NCBI GenBank assembly: GCA_030628905.1
Contig: DAOVQB010000214.1
Location: 1 to 7,664, forward strand
Direction: 5' to 3'
Length of the DNA stretch: 7,664 bases
Source: DAOVQB01 sp023128935
GTDB lineage: Bacteria; Eisenbacteria; RBG-16-71-46; CAIMUX01; WJJG01
The position numbers and the translations under genes are program-made. The notes under the pieces are model-generated. The model was not told where the DNA came from and made no database searches. It saw only the letters and a program-made list of their open reading frames with translations. Positions 1-6,412 of the stretch are shown piece by piece. The stretch's first letter is position 1; every line of letters begins with the position of its first letter.

Positions 1-222
1 CCTTGGGCCGCGGCGCCTCCGGACAGAAACGGCAGCCCTGGCCCTCTGTGTTCTGTCTGTGGCAGAAAACCAGATAGATCCCCAGCGAAGGCCTGGCGAA
101 GGCGGATGAGCGTGGTCCCTGCAGAGGATGGATGAACAGCGCGGTCCCTGCAGAGGATGAATGAACAGCGCGGTGCATGAAGATATGCCGGATGTTCCCC
201 AGCGGACGCAATAGGAGAGCCC
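1..222. other. Region upstream of pheS, no convincing gene
   Basis: A plus-strand frame is open from base 1 to a TGA at 133-135 and would encode about 44 residues with one CxxC pair. A minus-strand frame is open from 177 to the left edge. Neither has family features. A 29-bp repeat, which is not a multiple of three, crosses both, so I read the region as the leader or 5' untranslated region of pheS. I found no convincing -35/-10 pair and no T-box-like leader. Confidence 0.5.
114..171. repeat. 29-bp tandem repeat, two copies, in the pheS leader
   Basis: The units at 114-142 and 143-171 are identical except for one G/A difference. Each begins GGTCCCTGCAGAGGATG and ends GATGAACAGCGC or AATGAACAGCGC. 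A third unit seems to begin at 172 (GGTGC) but diverges at once. Each unit carries a CTGCAG palindrome inside a longer imperfect one (CCCTGCAGAGG). The repeat ends about 40 bp before the pheS ribosome binding site. It could be a two-site operator, an RNA element or simple slippage duplication. Confidence 0.85.
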
Positions 223-1761
223 ATGCAGCGTTTTTCGCGTGAGCAGTACCTGATTCTCAACGGTCTTGCAGATCACCATGGTGAAATTGAGATCCCGGAG
301 CTTGCCGAGCGGCTGGGGGTCGATCAAGCGCTGATTGCTGCCGGTGCTAGGATTCTAAGTGAGCAGGGCTTGGTTGAGCTGCGCGAGATCCCGCGCCAGG
401 AACTGGTTCTCAAGGATGCGGGCCGCAAGGCAGTGGAGCAAAAACTGCCCGAACGCCTGGTGCTCGAGGCCCTGGCGCGCGAGGGCCGGCCGCTGACTAT
501 GCAGGAGCTGCCCGCCCTAACGGGATTGGAGGCCAGGGATATCGGCGCCTCGCTGCGATTCCTGATGAGCAAGGGTTGGGCAAAGAAGGAGGGTCCGGCG
601 CTGCAGCCGGGCGAGAAGGCAGAGGCAGGTCTTGAGGGGCCTGGCGAGGACGAAAGGCTCTTGCAGGCTCTTGCCGAACGCAAGACGGGCAGGGCCTGGG
701 AGGAAGAGCTCTTCGGTGGCGGTATCGATGTTGCCCGCGCACTGGCGTTGCTGAAGGGCCGGCGTGAGCTGCTTGAGGTGAAGCCGAAGAGGCGCTGGCT
801 CCTGCAGCTTTCGCAAGCCGGAAGGGCCATGGTAAGCGCCGGCATCAGCGAGGCGGAGGAGGTTGCGCAGCTAAGGCCCGAGCTGATTGCGTCGGGCGAG
901 TGGCGCCAGGTGCGCTTCAAGGACTACGACATCGAGCTCGGCGTGGCGCCCGTCTACCCGGGCAAGGCGCACCCCATGCAGCGGGTGATAGCGGACACCC
1001 GGCGCGTCTACCTGGAGATGGGATTTGAGGAGATCAAGTCTCCTGCCGTGGAGTCGGCCTTCTGGAACTTCGATGCTCTCTTCCAGCCACAAGACCATCC
1101 GGCGCGAGAGATGCAAGACACATTCTACTTAAAGAGCCCGCAGAAGCTAGATCTCCCCGCCAACCAGAAACTGGTCGAACAAGTCGCGCGCACCCACGAG
1201 GACGGTTGGGAAACAGGGTCCCAGGGATGGCAGTACAAATGGGATCCTGCGCGTGCCAAGGCCGCGGTGCTGCGCACGCATACGACCGCTGCCACGGTGC
1301 GCGCTCTGGCGGAGACGCCGCACGGACCGCGCAAGGTCTTCTGTGTCGGCCGCGTCTTCCGGCGTGAGGCGATCGACTTCAAACATCTGCCCGTCTTCTA
1401 CCAGGTCGATGGGATTATCATTGATGAGTCGGCCAGCTTCGCGAATCTCCTCGGCACACTGGCTGCCTTCTACCGAAAGATGGGGTTTGACAGATTCGAG
1501 TTCAGGCCGGCCTTTTTCCCTTATACAGAGCCGAGTGTTGAAGTCTTCATCTGGCTGGAGGAGAAGAAGGATTGGATTGAGATGGGGGGCGCCGGGATGT
1601 TCCGCCCGGAAGTAACCGAGCCGCTGGGGTGCATGACCCCTGTGCTGGCCTGGGGGCTGGGGCTGGAGCGCCTGGCGATGCTCCGCTACGACGTGCTCGA
1701 CATGCGTTCGTTGTACATGACGGATCTGGAATGGCTCAAGGAGGTTGCGCTATGCCGGTGA
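223..1761 (+). CDS. pheS: Phenylalanyl-tRNA synthetase alpha subunit, archaeal/eukaryotic type
   Basis: This catalytic subunit of the cytoplasmic (alpha-beta)2 enzyme activates phenylalanine with ATP and charges tRNA-Phe. At 512 residues it is much longer than the usual bacterial PheS (about 330-350). Residues 1 to about 205 look like consecutive winged-helix domains, as in archaeal and eukaryotic cytosolic alpha subunits. The class II core begins near residue 250. H292-P-A-R-E-M-Q-D-T-F301 is the family signature after motif 1. G376-R-V-F-R-R381 with H388 and Q394 is motif 2. G455-G-A-G-M-F460 and G478-L-G-L-E-R483 form the motif 3 region. ATG 223 is chosen because it begins the N-terminal domain and follows AGGAGAG at 213-219. 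The last 10 bp overlap pheT, which implies translational coupling. Family assignment is very secure. Confidence 0.97.
   Translation: MQRFSREQYLILNGLADHHGEIEIPELAERLGVDQALIAAGARILSEQGLVELREIPRQELVLKDAGRKAVEQKLPERLVLEALAREGRPLTMQELPALTGLEARDIGASLRFLMSKGWAKKEGPALQPGEKAEAGLEGPGEDERLLQALAERKTGRAWEEELFGGGIDVARALALLKGRRELLEVKPKRRWLLQLSQAGRAMVSAGISEAEEVAQLRPELIASGEWRQVRFKDYDIELGVAPVYPGKAHPMQRVIADTRRVYLEMGFEEIKSPAVESAFWNFDALFQPQDHPAREMQDTFYLKSPQKLDLPANQKLVEQVARTHEDGWETGSQGWQYKWDPARAKAAVLRTHTTAATVRALAETPHGPRKVFCVGRVFRREAIDFKHLPVFYQVDGIIIDESASFANLLGTLAAFYRKMGFDRFEFRPAFFPYTEPSVEVFIWLEEKKDWIEMGGAGMFRPEVTEPLGCMTPVLAWGLGLERLAMLRYDVLDMRSLYMTDLEWLKEVALCR
1738..1744 (+). promoter_or_regulatory. Ribosome binding site of pheT, inside the pheS 3' end
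   Basis: AAGGAGG lies 7 bp before ATG 1752, within the last codons of pheS. This fixes the pheT start at 1752. The open frame extends upstream to an ATG at 1629, but that stretch is simply pheS read in another frame. Confidence 0.85.
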
Positions 1762-3599
1762 TCGGCATTCCCGTCGCCCATCTGCGCTCGCTTCTGAGGA
1801 CTGAAATCAGTCCTCAGGATCTGCTTGAGGACCTCGGGCATCTGGGGTGCGACGTGGAGGGTTACACGCAGCTTAGGCGCGTGCGATGCAATCGCTGCGC
1901 CGCGGTTTACGAGATGACCGAGAGGGAAGAGATTCCACCGCAGTGTGATGCCTGCTTGGCCGACCTGCGGGCGGATCACGCCGAGATGGAACCGCTCGAT
2001 GTAATCCGCATGGAGCTGCTGGCTGTGCGGCCGGACATGTTCGACCCGGGCGGTCTGGCGAGAGTCCTGCGGGGATACCTCTCAGTGGAGACGGGCGCGC
2101 CGGAATACGAGCTTGAGGCGCCGGCGTTTCGCATGCAGATCGATCCCGCCGTGCGGAAAGCGGATTCCTACCGCCCGCACATCGCCTGCGCTGTCCTCGA
2201 GAATCTGCAGCTTGATGCCGACATGCTCAAGATCATCATGAAGCTGCAGGAGAACCTCCATTGGGCCATCGGGCGCGACCGGAAGCACGCCTCCATAGGG
2301 GTCTACGACCTCGACCGCATCGAGCCCGATCTGACCTATACTGTTGAGGAACCGGACGCCTTCCGGTTCGTGCCGCTCGGGGCAGCCGGGACGGATGCAT
2401 CGCACGCCATGAGCCTTACAAAGATCCTGGAAGAGCACCCCAAGGGCAAGGCCTACGCGCATTTGCTAAAAGGGCTCGCTCGCTATCCAGTGCTAAAGGA
2501 TGCGCGCGGACGTGTGCTTTCGATGCCTCCGGTCATCAACTCCGAGGAGACGAAGGTAAGCATCTCCACCAAGCGTTTCTTCATCGATGTGACCGGGTTG
2601 GGTCAGAGAGTCGTTGAGCGCACACTGAACATTGTGGTTAGCAGCCTGCTAGAGAGCATGCCGGGCGCGACACTGCGAGGCGTAGAACTAACTGGGCCCG
2701 AGGCCGGTGTGGTGCGCGTGACCCCCGACTTTGCGCCGCAGGAGATGAAGCTCAATACCAGCCGTGCCGCCAGGACCTTGGGGATCGACATCACGCCAGG
2801 GCAGGCCGTCGATTTGCTCCGCCGCATGCGGCATGACGCTGAGGTGCTCGAGGGAGAAGAGATTGCCGTCAGGGTGCCGGCCTACCGCAACGACATCCTG
2901 CATGAGATCGACCTAATAGAGGACTTGGCGATCGCCTATGGATACCACCAGATCGAGCCCACGCTGGTGCCAACCTTCACCGTCGGTAGCGAGCTTCCCG
3001 AGGAGGCGTTTTCCGCCCGTGCCAGAGAGATGCTCTGCGGATTGGGTTTCCTGGAGGTGATGACCCTGGTCTTGACGAACCCGGAGGCGCACGACGACGC
3101 CCTGGGACGGGCCAGGTCGGAAGATGCGGTGACGGTGGCCCATCCGGTTTCGTCCGAGCAGACGATGGTCCGCACGAGCCTGCTGCCCGGGCTGCTGGCA
3201 ACCTTCGAGCACAATGTGACCCATCCCCTCCCGCAGCGGGTCTTCGAGGTGGGCGATATAATCCTGATGGACGCCGAGGCGGAAACGCTGGCGTTGGAGC
3301 ACCGCCGGTTGGCGTGTGGGGTCGTCGATCCCCGCGTTGGGTTCGAAGATGCCAAGGCTGTGGCTGAGGCGGTGCTTCGGGAATTCGGCCGGCGCTGGGA
3401 GCTGCGGCCCTGCCGTGGGGCGCCGTTCCTGGAGGGACGGGCTGCTGAGGCCTGGGTGTCGGACGGTCCTGAAGGTGGCCAGCCGGTCCGCGCCCTCTGG
3501 TTCGGGGAGGTGCACCCCGAGGTGCTCGAGCGCTTCCAGCTGCAGAACCCCGCTATTCTGCTCGAGGGGGATCTGGAGGTTCTGGGACACAGGAGGTAG
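1752..3599 (+). CDS. pheT: Phenylalanyl-tRNA synthetase beta subunit, archaeal type, with an inserted zinc ribbon
   Basis: The beta subunit partners PheS and carries the B3/B4 editing module that hydrolyses mischarged Tyr-tRNA-Phe. It has 615 residues: shorter than the usual bacterial beta (about 800, with anticodon-binding and tRNA-binding extensions) and longer than typical archaeal beta (about 550). Residues 1-37 are the archaeal-type B1 start. Residues 94-110 (RPDMFDPGGLARVLRG) are the conserved RPDL..GLAR block. B3/B4 spans roughly 140-282, including GRDRKHASIGVYDLD near 174-188. B5 spans about 325-397 and ends in the acidic D381-I-L-H-E-I-D-L-I-E-D391 segment. The inactive synthetase-like fold follows. 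Between the start and the RPD block, C46-x2-C49 and C65-x2-C68 form an apparent zinc ribbon that I do not recall as standard. The stop codon sits in the spacer of the next gene's ribosome binding site. Confidence 0.96.
   Translation: MPVIGIPVAHLRSLLRTEISPQDLLEDLGHLGCDVEGYTQLRRVRCNRCAAVYEMTEREEIPPQCDACLADLRADHAEMEPLDVIRMELLAVRPDMFDPGGLARVLRGYLSVETGAPEYELEAPAFRMQIDPAVRKADSYRPHIACAVLENLQLDADMLKIIMKLQENLHWAIGRDRKHASIGVYDLDRIEPDLTYTVEEPDAFRFVPLGAAGTDASHAMSLTKILEEHPKGKAYAHLLKGLARYPVLKDARGRVLSMPPVINSEETKVSISTKRFFIDVTGLGQRVVERTLNIVVSSLLESMPGATLRGVELTGPEAGVVRVTPDFAPQEMKLNTSRAARTLGIDITPGQAVDLLRRMRHDAEVLEGEEIAVRVPAYRNDILHEIDLIEDLAIAYGYHQIEPTLVPTFTVGSELPEEAFSARAREMLCGLGFLEVMTLVLTNPEAHDDALGRARSEDAVTVAHPVSSEQTMVRTSLLPGLLATFEHNVTHPLPQRVFEVGDIILMDAEAETLALEHRRLACGVVDPRVGFEDAKAVAEAVLREFGRRWELRPCRGAPFLEGRAAEAWVSDGPEGGQPVRALWFGEVHPEVLERFQLQNPAILLEGDLEVLGHRR
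3591..3596 (+). promoter_or_regulatory. Ribosome binding site abutting the pheT stop codon
   Basis: AGGAGG occupies the last two sense codons of pheT (Arg-Arg), directly before TAG 3597-3599, and lies 7 bp before GTG 3604. It supports GTG 3604 as the start of the next gene and suggests translational coupling. A weaker AAGGA at 3628-3632 lies 7 bp before a second in-frame GTG at 3640. Confidence 0.6.
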
Positions 3600-3603
3600 C
3601 TCT

Positions 3604-4575
3604 GTGGATCCGGCCGTAAATCGATGCAAGGACCGAGCGGTGACGATGGTTGGCCGGGATGCGATGGGGGCGCTGAGCCGATTGGCCGGCTGCGTCCTGC
3701 TCGGGGCAATCGCGTTACTTGGAGCCGCGCTGCCCTCAGCCGCCCAGACAACGGGTAGTAGCGCGTGGCTCAGTTGGCGCACAGATGAGCGCCTGGCGGA
3801 GATCCCCTGGCCGGGCACAGGCAGGGAAGGTGCTCTGCCGCTTTATTTCACTGTCGAGCTGGATCAGCCGATCGATTCGCTGGGGTTCAATCTCCATTGG
3901 GCCACCGGCGAGCCCGGTGGGCGTGTTGAGGTCAGGGCCGTTAGAAGCAGCGCACAGGCACCCTCCGTTTGGCACTACCAACCCCACGATGGGGAAGCTC
4001 ATGCGGGCAACTATCGCGCGCTGGGGACATGGTTGAGCGACAGGGGTTTTCTCGCGCAGATCGCGACGAGCACACCGGAGGGCAGAGTGCGCTATGACCT
4101 GGTCCTCGATCTCGTCATCTCGGGTGCGCGCTCGCTGCGCATTGAGGCCTCGCGTATAACGGTTGCGATGAGCAACGGAGAGGTCCAGCGGCTGGGCAAC
4201 TCCGCTGTCAGTATGGACGGGGGCTGGGCGCGGCAAGTCGCCCCGCTGATCACGAGGATCTCGGGGGTGCTCAACCGGACCTATATTCAGAGTGTCCTCA
4301 GTGTCTATGGAGAAAACCTGGATCGCCTGGTCCGGTTCGTCCTGATCGATGAGGAGGGCAAGCGCTTCTATCCGGTTGATGTGAGGTCGCATTCACGTGA
4401 GCGGGTGGATCTGGTGTTCGTCACCAAGGAGCTGACCCCCGGCTGGATCGATGTTGAGATCGGCGCTCCCGACGGCAACCTCGATACACTGCGCAGTGCG
4501 GTTCTGGACGCGGCCCTCGAGTACCACCAGCCGGGTGACACGAACCTGGGTATCATCCCGGGCAGCGACGAATAG
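3604..4575 (+). CDS. Exported protein of unknown function with a C-terminal IPT/TIG-like region
   Basis: This is probably a secreted or periplasmic beta-rich protein, 323 residues from GTG 3604, which has the strongest ribosome binding site (AGGAGG, 7 bp). In-frame alternatives are GTG 3640 and ATG 3646. Starting at 3646 gives a more normal-length signal peptide, MVGRDAMGALSRLAG..., with a hydrophobic core at residues 28-42 (numbered from 3604) and a likely signal peptidase I site after PSAA, around 46-47. LAGC resembles a lipobox but lies before the hydrophobic core, so I do not call a lipoprotein. Residues 52-205 alternate hydrophobic and polar positions (for example LGFNLHW at 93-99), as in a beta-sandwich. 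Residues 212-303 resemble an IPT/TIG immunoglobulin-like domain: a P-x-I start, YGENL, and a late TPGWIDVEIG strand. I recognise no catalytic motif. The gene is coupled to pheT; a structural or adhesive role is only a guess. Confidence 0.85.
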   Translation: MDPAVNRCKDRAVTMVGRDAMGALSRLAGCVLLGAIALLGAALPSAAQTTGSSAWLSWRTDERLAEIPWPGTGREGALPLYFTVELDQPIDSLGFNLHWATGEPGGRVEVRAVRSSAQAPSVWHYQPHDGEAHAGNYRALGTWLSDRGFLAQIATSTPEGRVRYDLVLDLVISGARSLRIEASRITVAMSNGEVQRLGNSAVSMDGGWARQVAPLITRISGVLNRTYIQSVLSVYGENLDRLVRFVLIDEEGKRFYPVDVRSHSRERVDLVFVTKELTPGWIDVEIGAPDGNLDTLRSAVLDAALEYHQPGDTNLGIIPGSDE

Positions 4576-4619
4576 ACAGGGCGAGAGGCTCGGGCCAGAG
4601 AGACCTCCGGGGAGGGGAT

Positions 4620-5297
4620 ATGGGAATACCCCGCGCTTTTGCGGCCATGGTGGGTGTTGTGCTTATGCTCTGCGTGCTTGCGGTTGCGCCTGCATTGTCC
4701 ATGGGTCAGAACGGCGGGATCCGGCTGCTCTTGCATGTTGAGGAAGCCGACATCCCATCTGGCGGTAGGGTCGTGGATAACCCTTGCCTGGCACTGCCGC
4801 CCATAACATCCGCGGAGGACCTGGTCGCCGACTACGATGGCGACGCCGACACAGTGATGGTGTGGGTCTATCTCCATCACCCACGTGGGTTCGAGGTCAG
4901 GGGCCTCGGCTTCGGGATCGAGTATGAGGGCTTGCGGGTGGTGACATCGGGATCGTGCGCCCCACAGATCTGGCAGGAAGAGGAGAGTATGGGCAAATGG
5001 GCCCAGAGCGGCAGTGAGATCGCCTTCACGTGGGGCTACAGTGATTTCCCAACTGGCCAACTGGTGGCGCTGGGCTGGTTTGTGCTCGCCCGGGAAGAAT
5101 GTGACGCCTACTTCAGTGTCTTCGAGGGCACCAGTGGTATATGTGGAATGGTGGCAGACACCAATACTCCCCCCAAGCGGGATTACTTCTGGGCCTACGG
5201 GAAGATCGGCTTTGGTGCGATCCCCGGGGAGCTGCCCTTGGCGGGTCCCGCAGAGATCTCCAATTCATGGGGAGCCGTTACGATCGCAGCCCAGTAG
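4620..5297 (+). CDS. Exported cysteine-containing protein of unknown function
   Basis: The 225-residue protein starts at ATG 4620 after GGAGGGG (4611-4617). Residues 1-28 form a clear signal peptide: MGIPR, then a hydrophobic core ending near APALS. The mature part has four cysteines, C56, C113, C161 and C175, spaced so that two disulfides are possible outside the cytoplasm. DYDGDAD (71-77) is a dense acidic loop resembling calcium-binding loops. Residues 78-108 (VMVWVYL, then GLGFGIEYEGLRV) suggest a beta-sandwich like the N-terminal part of the preceding protein, and the NSWGAV end echoes its NSAVSMDGG segment. The two may be distant relatives or share a fold. No enzymatic motif is visible. 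The gene lies 44 bp after its upstream neighbour and is probably co-transcribed. Its last 20 bp overlap the convergent murB 3' end. Confidence 0.85.
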   Translation: MGIPRAFAAMVGVVLMLCVLAVAPALSMGQNGGIRLLLHVEEADIPSGGRVVDNPCLALPPITSAEDLVADYDGDADTVMVWVYLHHPRGFEVRGLGFGIEYEGLRVVTSGSCAPQIWQEEESMGKWAQSGSEIAFTWGYSDFPTGQLVALGWFVLAREECDAYFSVFEGTSGICGMVADTNTPPKRDYFWAYGKIGFGAIPGELPLAGPAEISNSWGAVTIAAQ

Positions 5298-6270
5298 TCG
5301 GTTGTTCGTGGGGGAACCCCACTAGCTGGATCTCCAGTTCAAGGCGCTGGCCGGTTGCGTCGAACACACGGCGACGCACTATTTCGATGAGATCCAAGAC
5401 ATCTACTGCCGAAGCACGCCCCGCATTGAGAATGAAATTGGCGTGGAGCGATGAGACCAGCGCGCCACCGCTGCGCGCTCCTGCCAGGCCCAGCCGCTGA
5501 ATCAGTTTGCCCGCGGATTCCCCCTCGGGATTGCGGAAAACGCAGCCGCAGCTCGGGCCCTGAGGCACCTTGGCCTCTCGCTGGCGGTGAATCCCTTTCA
5601 TGATTGCTAGCAGCTGCTCAGTTGTGCTGCGCTTCACCTGGAAGACAGCTGAGACGATAAAGGCCTGGGTAGGGTCATGGTGCTTGAGGGAGGAGGTGCG
5701 GTAGGCGAGATCCAGCGCTGCGGCACTGCGTTCCTCAAGCGTGCCATCCGGGAGGATGAGCTGCACACGGTCGAGCACCTGGTCGATACTCCCACCGTGG
5801 GCGCCGGCATTGTTTGTGATCGCCCCGCCGATTGTTCCGGGAATACCCTCTGCCCACTCCAAACCGCTCCATCCCAGTCTGGCAAGCCGCCGAGCCTCAC
5901 CAGTCAGAGAGGCTCCCGCAGCCAGGCGCAGCTGCGCGCGGGCCTCCGCGGAGGCATTATCGGGAAGATCACCGTTTTGAAGACCGGGTTCAGGAGGATC
6001 ACCGTCTTGAAAACCGGGCAAGGAATCCGGAAGGCGGAGGATGAGCCCGTCGTAGCCGGCATCGGAGAAGAGCAGATTGCTTCCGTCACCAATGGCGAAG
6101 ACCGGCAGCACCATGCGCTGGGCGGCGGCCAGATCCTCCTGCAGCTCCGCGAGGCCGGCTGGGGCGGAGAAGAACTGCGCGAGCCCGCCGATACGCCAGG
6201 TCGTAAGGCTGGAGAGCGGAACAGCGCGGATCCAGCGGTGCGGAATACTGCCAGAACGAGGAACCGGCAT
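5278..6270 (-). CDS. murB: UDP-N-acetylenolpyruvoylglucosamine reductase (MurB)
   Basis: MurB is a cytoplasmic FAD enzyme that uses NADPH to reduce UDP-GlcNAc-enolpyruvate to UDP-MurNAc in peptidoglycan synthesis. The 330-residue protein has TWRIGG (24-29), the FAD-binding AIGDGSNLLFSD (59-70), GIPGTIGGAITNNAGAHGG (142-160), YRTSSLK (190-196, with catalytic-type R191), GCVFRNPEG (242-250) and a terminal LELEIQLVG containing the expected Glu (E313). Its size fits the shorter type II MurBs. The proton-donor position that is Ser in E. coli (GSFFKNP) is C243 here; I believe Cys occurs in part of the family. A 20-residue acidic/proline insert at 85-104 is a tandem duplication. ATG 6270 is chosen because GGAG (6278-6281) lies 7 bp upstream; the frame extends to 6369, but that part overlaps tRNA-Leu. 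Co-transcription with tRNA-Leu is possible. Confidence 0.95.
   Translation of the reverse strand: MPVPRSGSIPHRWIRAVPLSSLTTWRIGGLAQFFSAPAGLAELQEDLAAAQRMVLPVFAIGDGSNLLFSDAGYDGLILRLPDSLPGFQDGDPPEPGLQNGDLPDNASAEARAQLRLAAGASLTGEARRLARLGWSGLEWAEGIPGTIGGAITNNAGAHGGSIDQVLDRVQLILPDGTLEERSAAALDLAYRTSSLKHHDPTQAFIVSAVFQVKRSTTEQLLAIMKGIHRQREAKVPQGPSCGCVFRNPEGESAGKLIQRLGLAGARSGGALVSSLHANFILNAGRASAVDVLDLIEIVRRRVFDATGQRLELEIQLVGFPHEQPTTGLRS
5967..6026. repeat. 30-bp imperfect tandem duplication inside murB
   Basis: Two units with a period of exactly 30 bp begin at GATCACCGTTTTGAAGACCG (5967) and GATCACCGTCTTGAAAACCG (5997). On the murB strand they encode PGFQDGDPPE and PGLQNGDLPD, residues 85-94 and 95-104. 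Reading frame is preserved. The insert lies between the strand ending GLILRLPDSL and the one starting ARAQLRLAAG, where typical MurB has a short loop. Confidence 0.88.
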
Positions 6271-6277
6271 GTGATCA

Positions 6278-6281
6278 CTCC
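6278..6281 (-). promoter_or_regulatory. Ribosome binding site deciding the murB start
   Basis: GGAG on the minus strand lies 7 bp before ATG 6270. It supports this start over the longer frame that would begin inside tRNA-Leu. Confidence 0.6.
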
Positions 6282-6328
6282 GGCGTCTGATAAGGATACT
6301 GCCCCCCGGGAGAGAGCAAGGATCGTCT

Positions 6329-6412
6329 TGCGGGAGGTCGGACTCGAACCGACACGAGGTTGCCCCCACGGGATTTTGAGTCCCGCGCGTCTACCAATTT
6401 CACCACTCCCGC
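6329..6412 (-). tRNA. tRNA-Leu (anticodon CAA)
   Basis: The minus strand folds as a class II tRNA. The 7-bp acceptor stem pairs GCGGGAG with CTCCCGC, followed by discriminator A at 6329. The anticodon stem is CGGGA/TCCCG with loop CTCAAAA, giving CAA (plus-strand 6376-6378), which reads UUG. There is a long variable arm (GGGG-GCAA-CCTC). The T arm is GTCGG-TTCGAGT-CCGAC. The 3' CCA is not encoded. No clear terminator separates it from murB, 58 bp downstream. Confidence 0.97.

Noticed and set aside
1..135. C-terminal fragment of an upstream gene with a CxxC motif
   Set aside because: It is about 44 codons of odd composition with no family match, and its end runs into the 29-bp repeat.
114..171. 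T-box-like leader of pheS, suggested by GTCCCTGCAG
   Set aside because: No antiterminator core (GGGTGG-ACCGCG type), specifier loop or terminator is present. The similarity is limited to a few bases that are repeated in tandem.
1629..1751. Upstream extension of the pheT frame to ATG 1629
   Set aside because: It is pheS read in another frame. The residues before MPVIGIP do not resemble PheT, and the AAGGAGG at 1738-1744 fits ATG 1752.
3640..3720. Lipoprotein signal (LAGC) in the first exported protein
   Set aside because: The cysteine lies before the hydrophobic core, not after it, so it cannot be a normal lipobox.
6271..6369. Longer murB start at 6369
   Set aside because: It overlaps tRNA-Leu and adds residues with no MurB similarity. 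ATG 6270 has its own ribosome binding site.
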